A DNA stretch of 33,914 bases, from contig JAQBUF010000038.1 of NCBI GenBank assembly GCA_027623995.1, forward strand, positions 1 through 33,914. The letters run 5' to 3'. Source of the stretch: Nitrospirota bacterium (GTDB lineage: Bacteria; Nitrospirota; Nitrospiria; Nitrospirales; UBA8639). Positions within the stretch are counted from its first letter, which is position 1. The number at the start of each line of letters is the position of its first letter. A program made the position numbers and the translations under genes. The notes under the pieces were generated by a model. That model worked only from the letters and a program-made list of their open reading frames with translations, searched no databases and was not told where the DNA came from. This document shows positions 1 to 7,126 of the stretch, piece by piece.

Positions 1-154
1 GGTTGGCCACAAAAAATTCTCAGGGACGCCCTATCCAGTCAATTTCGGAATATCAGATAGTTCTCGCATGGGTTTGAGCAACAGACTCTTAAGAAACTAG
101 AATTGGAAAAAGGTTTCCTTTAAATTTGCTTAAGTTTCCTATCTAAAAAACAAT

Positions 155-200
155 AAAAAAAACCCTGACAGTCTTTTTACAGACTGCCAGGGTTTTTTAC
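155..200 (-). terminator. Intrinsic terminator after the NxrC-like gene
   Basis: A 14-base arm at 161-174 pairs with 181-194 around a six-base loop, with one mismatch. On the minus strand the stem is followed by a run of eight T. It lies about 50 bases after the stop codon of the NxrC-like gene and should end that transcription unit. The plus strand also carries a T run after the stem, so it may work in both directions. Bases 1-150 hold no gene that I can support. Confidence 0.85.
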
Positions 201-245
201 TTCTGTATAAAAAGCTAAAAAGACTTATGAAAGTTCTTTAACTTC

Positions 246-1199
246 TTATGGCATTTTTGCTGTGAACCAGGTGGAAATACCTTTCATGCCGTTACGTTCG
301 ACATTTTGGCCATCCCACACTGCAAACGCCACTGGAATGCTGCTACCAGAACTGAACTGAACATCGTTCGAGTCATTGGTGGTCAGTGAACGCTTCATCA
401 CAACCCGCCAGGTTGGTCCGCTGCAGCAACCACCCTTTAAGGCACCATATGGTTCCCATAACCCATTTCCGACCACATCTTGTGAAGCTTGAGTCGTTAA
501 TGTGCTGAAACCATTGGCATTTAAATCTTCAACAGAACTTTTCCTGAGATTAGGATCTGACATAATGTTACCTGACCAAATTCCTGGATTGAATGGGCCA
601 AGACTACGGCCAATACGATCTGGGTAGGTCACACCACCAGCTGGTTCTTCATAATAGAAGTCCCATGCGATGGATGGATATTGTTGATCCACGTCCCACA
701 TCCCTGCTACCCCAGCACCCATGTCGCGTTGCCATTCGGCATTCCAACGCCAGATGTTGACGGTTCCGCCAGATTGCCCCATACATTGAAATGGTGGCGC
801 ACCAGAGGTTTGCACTGGAAACTGCACCGCAACTTGGTCACGAAAATCTTGTGGCCCAATCGTGGTGTTATTGAGGGTTTGATCACCCCAGTTAGCCCAG
901 ACCCCGATCTCCTTACCGTTTGTGGCCATTTTCACCATCACGGTCTTCACAGAGATATTGGGATGCATAGGGGTGGTAATCGTTTGGCCACTGAGAGCCA
1001 CCGTGACTCCAGGAACCGTTTCCCACACTGGATTGGCAGCATCCATTGGGATGGAGCCGCTAATCTTGCCAACAGGAATGGTTACCGGCTGACTGACTGC
1101 GAGAGGCACCTGCCCAAGCGTCAACATGACACCTACTGCAAGGGCAGAGAGTAAAATGCCGAACACCAGCCTTTTGTTACGCGTCTGCACCACTCTCAT
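246..1199 (-). CDS. nxrC: NxrC-like haem-binding subunit (ethylbenzene dehydrogenase gamma family)
   Basis: Protein of 317 residues with a Sec-type signal peptide (basic start, hydrophobic residues about 11-29, likely cleavage after residue 36). It is otherwise a single ethylbenzene-dehydrogenase-type haem b domain, ending in the typical PVAFAVWDGQ stretch. In type II DMSO-reductase-family enzymes this periplasmic subunit takes electrons from the Fe-S subunit. In Nitrospira the equivalent is the gamma subunit of nitrite oxidoreductase. A strong GGAGG lies 10 bases before the ATG. It is the last gene of a cluster with a TorD chaperone and a ferredoxin, and a terminator follows. NxrA and NxrB are not in the window, so assignment to NXR rests on the domain and the neighbours. 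A chlorate- or selenate-reductase-type gamma subunit cannot be excluded from sequence alone. Confidence 0.8.
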   Translation of the reverse strand: MRVVQTRNKRLVFGILLSALAVGVMLTLGQVPLAVSQPVTIPVGKISGSIPMDAANPVWETVPGVTVALSGQTITTPMHPNISVKTVMVKMATNGKEIGVWANWGDQTLNNTTIGPQDFRDQVAVQFPVQTSGAPPFQCMGQSGGTVNIWRWNAEWQRDMGAGVAGMWDVDQQYPSIAWDFYYEEPAGGVTYPDRIGRSLGPFNPGIWSGNIMSDPNLRKSSVEDLNANGFSTLTTQASQDVVGNGLWEPYGALKGGCCSGPTWRVVMKRSLTTNDSNDVQFSSGSSIPVAFAVWDGQNVERNGMKGISTWFTAKMP

Positions 1200-1294
1200 A
1201 ATGACGCATCCTCCTTTTAATGAAAGATTAAAACTAAATGACTGCGTACTAACAACTTCTTCAAATAAATGAAAACGTACTACACGACTACTAC

Positions 1295-2254
1295 TTAAGC
1301 AGTACCAGACTGACCTGAATCCTGCTTTCCTTTGTCGAGGAATTCCTGAGCACCAACTTCATTCATTAACAGACTTAATTCATTTCCCTTATCCTGAGCC
1401 CCACATTCAAAAGATTGCCCTTCAGGATTCACAAAATTAGCTGGGCGATAATCTGTCTCTGAATATGGCTGAGGGCTTACAGCAAGGAAATGAATTTCAA
1501 AATTCACCCAAGCGGATGTGAAATCTGCAATTGATTTATAAAATCCATAATCTGCTTTTATCTTGAGCATTCCTGCAAAGAGCGGAACCCAACGACCAAC
1601 ATGCTCCTTAACAAACTTTTTCTCTGCGTCAATTACTGTTTTAATTTTTTCTTTTCCATCATGACACAAGGCATATGATTCTTTGTAGGCCAAGAAATGC
1701 AAAAACTCAAGCTCTACGGCTAAATGATCGAGTCGTTCATGAATATCTTGAGATAATTGGAGTCCAAATGCCGTGTAAAATCCAGAGATATCGCCCATAA
1801 CGTAGGACTGACCAAACACATGGTCATTTCCAAACAAGGTTTCGTATGGTGGGCAATCCAACGCGATAACGTTGCTAAAAACACGTCGATGCTCATCACG
1901 AAGGTCCTGGACCTTCCAATTTATGCCCTCCGAGGACGACCAATGCTCTATTTCGCTTAAATGCGCTTCAATTTTATCAAGACTTTCCATCGCGTCTTCA
2001 CTTAAGTCACTATCCAAAACGGACCTTAAGCTTTCGAGCGCAGCCCTTCCATCTTCAACAAATTCTCCACTTTGTACGTAATCCAAGAATTCATCGTCTT
2101 CAGGGTACAGGTAAGCCCACGATAACAAAAGATATAATTTACTTCTGGAAAGGGCACGTTCGACAGCGGGAGAATCCTTCATCGGGGAAATAGCAGGGAC
2201 AGATCTAGCGGCACTCTTCACTCCATTCTTACCTTCTTTTAAATTCGTCGCCAT
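1295..2254 (-). CDS. TorD/NarJ-type molybdoenzyme maturation chaperone
   Basis: Cytoplasmic protein of 319 residues with no signal peptide or membrane helix. The central part (roughly residues 33-230) is alpha-helical in character and resembles the TorD/DmsD/NarJ fold, including the ERLDHLAVELEFLHFL helix that is typical of the family. Such chaperones bind the apo catalytic subunit and hold it until the Mo-bisMGD cofactor is inserted and, for exported enzymes, Tat export occurs. The protein is longer than usual (family about 200-240), with an extra N-terminal tail of about 30 residues and a polar C-terminal tail. AAAGAGG lies six bases before the ATG. It lies between the ferredoxin gene and the NxrC-like gene, which points to maturation of nitrite oxidoreductase. 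Confidence 0.8.
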   Translation of the reverse strand: MATNLKEGKNGVKSAARSVPAISPMKDSPAVERALSRSKLYLLLSWAYLYPEDDEFLDYVQSGEFVEDGRAALESLRSVLDSDLSEDAMESLDKIEAHLSEIEHWSSSEGINWKVQDLRDEHRRVFSNVIALDCPPYETLFGNDHVFGQSYVMGDISGFYTAFGLQLSQDIHERLDHLAVELEFLHFLAYKESYALCHDGKEKIKTVIDAEKKFVKEHVGRWVPLFAGMLKIKADYGFYKSIADFTSAWVNFEIHFLAVSPQPYSETDYRPANFVNPEGQSFECGAQDKGNELSLLMNEVGAQEFLDKGKQDSGQSGTA

Positions 2255-2348
2255 AGACTACCTCTTTAAGTTCCTATGCGGAATAGTCTTAGCTTCCCCA
2301 ATAAATAATAGAGAAATCATACTTTCCAGCCTCTCATAGGGAGGCCAG

Positions 2349-2377
2349 ATAATAGGCGAACTCTATGGCGAAGTCAA
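2349..2377 (-). promoter_or_regulatory. Sigma-70-type promoter for the TorD/NxrC pair
   Basis: On the minus strand TTGACT is followed by a 17-base spacer and TATTAT, one mismatch from consensus in each box. It would start transcription near 2342, giving a leader of about 88 bases before the TorD start. The leader begins with a small hairpin (GCCTC/GAGGC, seven-base loop). This suggests that the two genes can be expressed independently of the ferredoxin gene upstream. Confidence 0.65.
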
Positions 2378-2513
2378 GGTCTAATTCCTGCATTTTTGAC
2401 CAAAAAATTAAAAAATCACCCTGTTTTACACTGAATATTTAGACAGGATCTCAATCACCAAAACCCACCTATGAATGTCCATACAATCGGCACGTTACAT
2501 GGATTCCGATTGG

Positions 2514-3134
2514 CTATAAAGAACGAAAGGGAACAACCTTTATCGCAAGTCGATCATTCACACTTCCACAAACATATTCACAAATTCCACACCCCACACA
2601 TTGAACATCATCAACCAAAATCCCAAAAGATGAAAAATCCATCCTTATGGCCTCCATAGGACATTTTGATACGCAGGCATTGCAACCCTGTGGCGCCGTA
2701 CACATCCGCTGATTAATTTTGGCCGTCCCAAGGTTGGCACCGCTTACCCCTCCATCAATGGGCAAAAGCGCTTCGGTTTCACATGCCGCAACACAAGGAA
2801 AGTCATCACAGACATAACAAGGGGTTCGGTCAGGGAAAATAATCGGTCGTTGATCTTGCGTGGAGATCTCAATGCTGTCATGAGGACACACATCCACACA
2901 GTCCCCGCAAGCCGTACAACGCTCAAGAAACAGCGATTCGTCAACAGCGCCTGGCGGTCGCAACCAATCGTTTCGTACCAGTTCAACTTTTTCTTCCTGG
3001 GGAGCTTTGGCATCACGATGCTTGACGAATTCATGGACGGTAACACCGAACGAAACAGCTGACTGCTTGAGAAAATTTCGACGTCCGTAGGTCGGTTCGG
3101 CATCCTGTGATTGAGAGTCCGATGCTTGAGCCAT
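2514..3134 (-). CDS. Four-cluster ferredoxin-type protein (NapF/NapG-like)
   Basis: Protein of 206 residues with sixteen cysteines in four groups: C73/76/79/83, C106/109/114/118, C145/151/154/158 and C179/182/185/189. These fit four [4Fe-4S] clusters, as in the NapG/NapF/MauM ferredoxin family. The N-terminus contains a Tat-like RRNFLK at 18-23. The following hydrophobic stretch is short and interrupted by charged residues, so export is uncertain. These proteins move electrons to or from molybdoenzymes, or help in their maturation (NapF). Placement between the HExxH protein and the TorD chaperone fits a role in nitrite oxidoreductase electron transfer or assembly. Only a weak G-rich sequence precedes the start codon. 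Confidence 0.8.
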   Translation of the reverse strand: MAQASDSQSQDAEPTYGRRNFLKQSAVSFGVTVHEFVKHRDAKAPQEEKVELVRNDWLRPPGAVDESLFLERCTACGDCVDVCPHDSIEISTQDQRPIIFPDRTPCYVCDDFPCVAACETEALLPIDGGVSGANLGTAKINQRMCTAPQGCNACVSKCPMEAIRMDFSSFGILVDDVQCVGCGICEYVCGSVNDRLAIKVVPFRSL

Positions 3135-3223
3135 ACTTTACGACTTTTCCCCACCCCACCTGGTAAAAAAACTCTCGCCGATAGCGAGTAGGATCTTTTT
3201 CATTTACAAACAACCAAGAGTTA

Positions 3224-4222
3224 CTAGACGACTCCAGCTGCACGAAGCTTGTAAACCTCAACACACCGATCACAAGCGCCATACTCGACATCCCAGCCTG
3301 GATGATTCTCTCGCATAAAATCAAGGACAAACCCCTCGACATTTTCATTTAAATTTTCTACCCAAGAATACGTCGGGAAGCGACACAACGGACACGGGAA
3401 CCCTGGCATGAGAATATGCTCGGTGGGCACATCTGGGATTTCGCATTCGTCAAACTCGACAGCACGCTCAATAACACGCCCTGTGTCTTGCGCCATTTCT
3501 ATAAGTTCGGCGTGGGTAAAGTAATCGGTACGCCACAAACCTTCAAACACAGACTCCACCTGATTGGGAGAAATTTTGCGATACCAAGATCGGAACTCGC
3601 GCAACCGATATTCTCGGCTAAACATGGGCTCTTTTCCTGATTCAGCGATACGACTATCAACGTGCAAACTCCACAACACTCGATAACGATTGAGAATGAG
3701 ATGTTCTTCGCCAGGATTCAATCCGACTTTGGTATCAGGGTCATAGCCAAAAGCTGGATCCAGCATATCGAAAATATGAGTGAGTTCATGCCGAAGGTAC
3801 CGATTGATGGCTGGGTCATAGAATCGACGGGGAATCAACTTAATACCCACGCCTTTTTTCCCCTGCTCTTCAAACTTTGCAGCAAGTTTTTCTTCCACAA
3901 TTCCCCATTTGCGGAGAATATCAACCCCTTCTTGATCTTCTTTGAGAACACCACGAATCAAGACAATCCCAATTTTCTCTTTCAATTCTGGAAATTCGTT
4001 AAAGCCCTCGCGAAGAATATCTGCAAACCCCCATTTGCCAAACAGGTATTGATACAACTTTTTAAATTCAGGTTCGCGATCATCTAAACCAAACTTTTCA
4101 TAAATGGGATCGGCAACTTCATGAAACTCATTATAATAGGTAGGATCCCCTTCCCGTTCGGTTTTTTCCGAGAACGAGTCGATGACTTCTTGAAGAAGGG
4201 CAGGTTGAAATCGAATTTCCAT
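3224..4222 (-). CDS. Unknown protein with HExxH motif and C-terminal zinc ribbon
   Basis: Protein of 332 residues that I do not recognise as a named family. It has HELTH at 145-149, the zinc-binding signature of metallopeptidases. Some 40 residues later comes a WSLHVDSRIAES segment (184-195) whose H or D could be a third ligand, as in HExxH-D peptidases. Two CxxC pairs (C277/C280 and C317/C320) look like a zinc ribbon. No signal peptide or membrane segment is visible, so it is likely cytoplasmic. AAGGAG lies six bases before the ATG. As the apparent first gene of the nitrite oxidoreductase maturation cluster, it could process or check one of the subunits, but that is inference. It may also be a non-catalytic metal-binding protein. 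Confidence 0.7.
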   Translation of the reverse strand: MEIRFQPALLQEVIDSFSEKTEREGDPTYYNEFHEVADPIYEKFGLDDREPEFKKLYQYLFGKWGFADILREGFNEFPELKEKIGIVLIRGVLKEDQEGVDILRKWGIVEEKLAAKFEEQGKKGVGIKLIPRRFYDPAINRYLRHELTHIFDMLDPAFGYDPDTKVGLNPGEEHLILNRYRVLWSLHVDSRIAESGKEPMFSREYRLREFRSWYRKISPNQVESVFEGLWRTDYFTHAELIEMAQDTGRVIERAVEFDECEIPDVPTEHILMPGFPCPLCRFPTYSWVENLNENVEGFVLDFMRENHPGWDVEYGACDRCVEVYKLRAAGVV

Positions 4223-4342
4223 AATAAACTCCTTACACGAGACATCACACGAAACAACAACGGGGATCGCCCCACATTTTAAATATCCGAGAACGAAGAA
4301 CCCATTCGCATTTTTACGTACATCCCATCAAGCCATTTCAGC

Positions 4343-4372
4343 TTGACGCCAGGATTCTTAGCTAGCTAGTAT
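4343..4372 (+). promoter_or_regulatory. Possible sigma-70 promoter for the WD40 gene
   Basis: TTGACG, an 18-base spacer and TAGTAT lie about 100 bases before the WD40 start codon, in the 250-base gap between divergent genes. The -35 box is good and the -10 box is weak. No other signal stands out in 4223-4473 apart from AAGGA ahead of the WD40 ATG. Confidence 0.35.
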
Positions 4373-4473
4373 CACTTTCAGGGCCAGCAGTCGCCATTAT
4401 AGTCGCCCCCTCTTTTCATTGGCAAGGACATCATCGACGTACCAATCAGCGAAAGCGAAAGGATCAAATTCAT

Positions 4474-5580
4474 ATGGATCACTCGAATCTATCCTCCATC
4501 GACATTGAGTCATCTACCCAGGGCCTGGCGCAACCAGTCGCACCACCGCCACCGGTTGACGCACTCGCTTATTGGAAAGCTGGCACGCATGAAGTCAAAA
4601 CATTCCGAGGCCATACCCAAGAGGTATGGAGTGTATCGTACTCTCCAGATGGGCTGACATTGGCCAGTGGTGGAAGTGATCGCTATGTTCGTCTTTGGGA
4701 AATTGAAACGGGACGGCTGACAAGATCTCTTCGCGGGCACACCGCCGTCATTCGACAAGTCGCCTATAGTCCTGATGGAACAATACTCGCCACAGCAAGT
4801 GAAGATCGCACGATCAGGATCTGGAACCCCCAAACGGGCGAAACCACCAGACTCCTCTTTACACGGTACGATCATGCCGTATGCAGCATCTCGTTTTCGC
4901 CTGATGGGTTAATGTTAGCCCGCGCTGGCCAAAATAAAGACATTAAAATTTGGGAAGTCACGACAGGCACCGAGCTCATGACGCTCTTAGGCAAAGACCA
5001 ATACGATCACCATTGGACGGTCTGTACGGCGTTTTCTCCAGATGGGCTTCATCTCGTGGGGGGAAGCGACATTGGTAAATTGAAATTGTATGAAGTGCTT
5101 CCTAGCGGTGAAGAAAAGGGACTCTGCGATGGGCATTGGCGAGACGAACCCGACGATGAAGAAACGGAACAACGCGGATTTTTCGTTGATGACTTCGGGG
5201 GATTCCAAAGACCCATGGAATATTGGGTTGGCGCCATTGCGTTCTCGCAAGATGGAAAACAATTGATCACCGGAGGCCGTGACTCCGCCATCAAATATTA
5301 TGACATGCCAGAGATGAAAGAAATTCGAACCGTGAAAGGACATTCAGAATGGGTTCGATGTTTGATCCTCTCGCCAGACGGAAACATGCTTGTGAGTGCG
5401 AGTGATGACCACACCATCAAAATGTGGGATATTAAAACCGGCAGGCTCGTTCAAACAATCAAAGGACATACGGGGCCAGTTCGTGGCATTTCATTTTCTC
5501 CAGATGGACGGCAATTAGCCAGTGCATCCGCTGATCGCACCGTTCGCCTCTGGAAAGGTGGGAAAGAGTTTGACGATTAA
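4474..5580 (+). CDS. WD40 repeat protein (seven-bladed propeller)
   Basis: Protein of 368 residues made almost entirely of WD40 repeats. Seven can be counted: GHTQEVWSV, GHTAVIRQV, the repeat beginning RYDHAVCSI, the repeat with HHWTVCTAF, VGAIAFSQDG, GHSEWVRCL and GHTGPVRGI. Most contain an SPDG turn and end in the typical LW/IW. An acidic insertion of about 35 residues, with DEPDDEETEQ, interrupts the propeller between blades four and five. There is no signal peptide, so it is probably cytoplasmic. WD40 propellers are protein-docking scaffolds with no catalytic activity of their own. It stands alone on the plus strand, divergent from the nitrite oxidoreductase maturation cluster and convergent with the sigma-54 regulator. 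Its partner is unknown. Confidence 0.85.
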   Translation: MDHSNLSSIDIESSTQGLAQPVAPPPPVDALAYWKAGTHEVKTFRGHTQEVWSVSYSPDGLTLASGGSDRYVRLWEIETGRLTRSLRGHTAVIRQVAYSPDGTILATASEDRTIRIWNPQTGETTRLLFTRYDHAVCSISFSPDGLMLARAGQNKDIKIWEVTTGTELMTLLGKDQYDHHWTVCTAFSPDGLHLVGGSDIGKLKLYEVLPSGEEKGLCDGHWRDEPDDEETEQRGFFVDDFGGFQRPMEYWVGAIAFSQDGKQLITGGRDSAIKYYDMPEMKEIRTVKGHSEWVRCLILSPDGNMLVSASDDHTIKMWDIKTGRLVQTIKGHTGPVRGISFSPDGRQLASASADRTVRLWKGGKEFDD

Positions 5581-5630
5581 AGGCTCTCACATCAAGGGTA
5601 ACCCCAGCTATTGCCCCCAAGAAATACTTA

Positions 5631-5655
5631 CGTGACTCTCTAGAATAGAGTCACG
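5631..5655. terminator. Stem-loop between convergent genes
   Basis: A perfect nine-base stem (CGTGACTCT with AGAGTCACG) and a seven-base loop lie between the convergent WD40 and response-regulator genes, five bases after the regulator stop codon. Neither side has a real T run, so it is either a weak terminator or an mRNA 3'-end stabiliser shared by both transcripts. Confidence 0.5.
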
Positions 5656-5659
5656 GGAC

Positions 5660-7126
5660 TCAGGCTGACGTGTCCGATTCATCTGGTTCGTCAGCGGAAG
5701 TAATTCCATAGCGTTTACACTTCTCCCAGAGAGCTTTCCTCGATAACCCAAGTGCCTTTGAAGCAATCGTTCGGCTCCAATCCGTACGATTCAACACGCC
5801 TAATATATATTCACGCTCGAATTCCTCTCTGGCTTTGGCTAAAGTTTCCCCTGTGGAAATCCTCAATGGCAATGCGGCTTTTACCTGCCCATCACTCAGC
5901 CCTTCCTGGCAAAATCCGCATCCTTCCTGAACCGTGCCACCGGAAAATGGACAGCTCTGGTGCCCGCAGAGATCCCAGACCTCGATGTCTTTTCGATTTT
6001 GCGCCAAGGCCACGGCCCGCTCAATCGTATTCTCCAATTCCCGTACATTGCCCGGAAAAGAATATCGCAATAACACTTCATTGGATTGAGCGGTAAATCC
6101 TTGGATCTCACAATTGGTCCTCGAAAGACATTTCTTCAATAAATGTTCCGCCAAGACTAAAATATCTTCTTTGCGTTCACGCAAAGAAGGGAGTCTCACT
6201 TGCACCACATGAAGCCGATAATACAGATCCTCTCTGAACCGACCTTCCTCGACTTCTTTTTTTAAATCTTTCTGCGTCGCACAGACCAGCCGAACATCAC
6301 TTTCAATCGTCTCCGTCCCACCAACTCGCTCAAATTGACGCTCCTGGAGCACACGCAAGAGCTTCACCTGCACCATCGGCGAGATTTCTCCAATTTCATC
6401 CAAAAACAAGGTACCCTTATGCGCCAATTCAAATCGACCACGGCGCTGCTTTACTGCCCCAGTAAAGGAGCCTTTTTCGTGGCCGAATAATTCCGCCTCA
6501 AGAAGAGTCTCCGGCAACGCAGCGCAACTGACTTTAATGAGCGCGTATTCCCGACGCGGGCTATTCCGATGAATGGCATTCGCAACCACTTCCTTTCCTG
6601 TTCCACTTTCTCCGGTGATCAGGATGGTCGCATCAGTGGACGAGACGAGTTTAATTTTTTCGATCACCTGTCGCATGCGTTCATGTTTGCCCACGAGACC
6701 TTCGAAGCTAAATTTCCCCTCCAATTCCTGACGAAGCGCCGTATTTTCTTTCCGAAGATCCACGATTTTTGTCGCACGATCCACGGTCAATAATAACTCA
6801 TCCATTGAGAAGGGCTTCGTAATGTAATCATACGCACCCAGCTTCATGGCTTGCACAGCAGTTTCCACGGAGCCATGCGCAGTAATCACAATCACTTCTG
6901 TGTCAGGAGCACCCTCCTTGCAAGATTGCACGACCTGCAACCCGTCGCTTCCCGGCATACGCAAATCAGTAATCACGAGGTCGTACCGGTTTGCCCGTAG
7001 ACGCTCAATGCCTTCAGTTCCATTGGAAGCATCTTGCACCTCACAACCTACGGCTTTCAGTGCATCCATCATGGAAAGGCGCATAAGAGGTTCATCATCA
7101 ATGATTAGGACCGAGGGTTGACTCAT
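5660..7126 (-). CDS. NtrC-family sigma-54-dependent response regulator
   Basis: Protein of 488 residues. It has an N-terminal receiver domain (1-120, phospho-acceptor D54, conserved K104), a sigma-54 AAA+ domain (about 142-375, Walker A GESGTGKE at 172-179, Walker B FLDEIGE), and a C-terminal Fis-type helix-turn-helix (about 440-474). The sigma-54 contact loop reads GSFTGA (219-224) instead of GAFTGA. The linker between the AAA+ domain and the helix-turn-helix carries C387, C392, C403 and C406, an unusual cysteine group. The ATG at 7126 is chosen because it overlaps the kinase stop codon (ATGA) and follows AGGGAGGG. A longer frame starting at 7162 would lie inside the kinase gene. It is the cognate partner of that kinase. 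No sigma-54 promoter (GGCAC/TTGC) was found in the window, so the target lies elsewhere or is not recognisable. Confidence 0.92.
   Translation of the reverse strand: MSQPSVLIIDDEPLMRLSMMDALKAVGCEVQDASNGTEGIERLRANRYDLVITDLRMPGSDGLQVVQSCKEGAPDTEVIVITAHGSVETAVQAMKLGAYDYITKPFSMDELLLTVDRATKIVDLRKENTALRQELEGKFSFEGLVGKHERMRQVIEKIKLVSSTDATILITGESGTGKEVVANAIHRNSPRREYALIKVSCAALPETLLEAELFGHEKGSFTGAVKQRRGRFELAHKGTLFLDEIGEISPMVQVKLLRVLQERQFERVGGTETIESDVRLVCATQKDLKKEVEEGRFREDLYYRLHVVQVRLPSLRERKEDILVLAEHLLKKCLSRTNCEIQGFTAQSNEVLLRYSFPGNVRELENTIERAVALAQNRKDIEVWDLCGHQSCPFSGGTVQEGCGFCQEGLSDGQVKAALPLRISTGETLAKAREEFEREYILGVLNRTDWSRTIASKALGLSRKALWEKCKRYGITSADEPDESDTSA

Noticed and set aside
2402-2470. Terminator after the ferredoxin gene
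   Set aside because: On the minus strand CCTGT pairs with ACAGG before a T-rich stretch, but the stem is only five bases with an 18-base loop, too weak to list.
2480-2500. Sigma-54 promoter (GGCACG near 2489)
   Set aside because: The expected TTGC at the -12 position is missing. No other convincing -24/-12 pair was found in intergenic regions.
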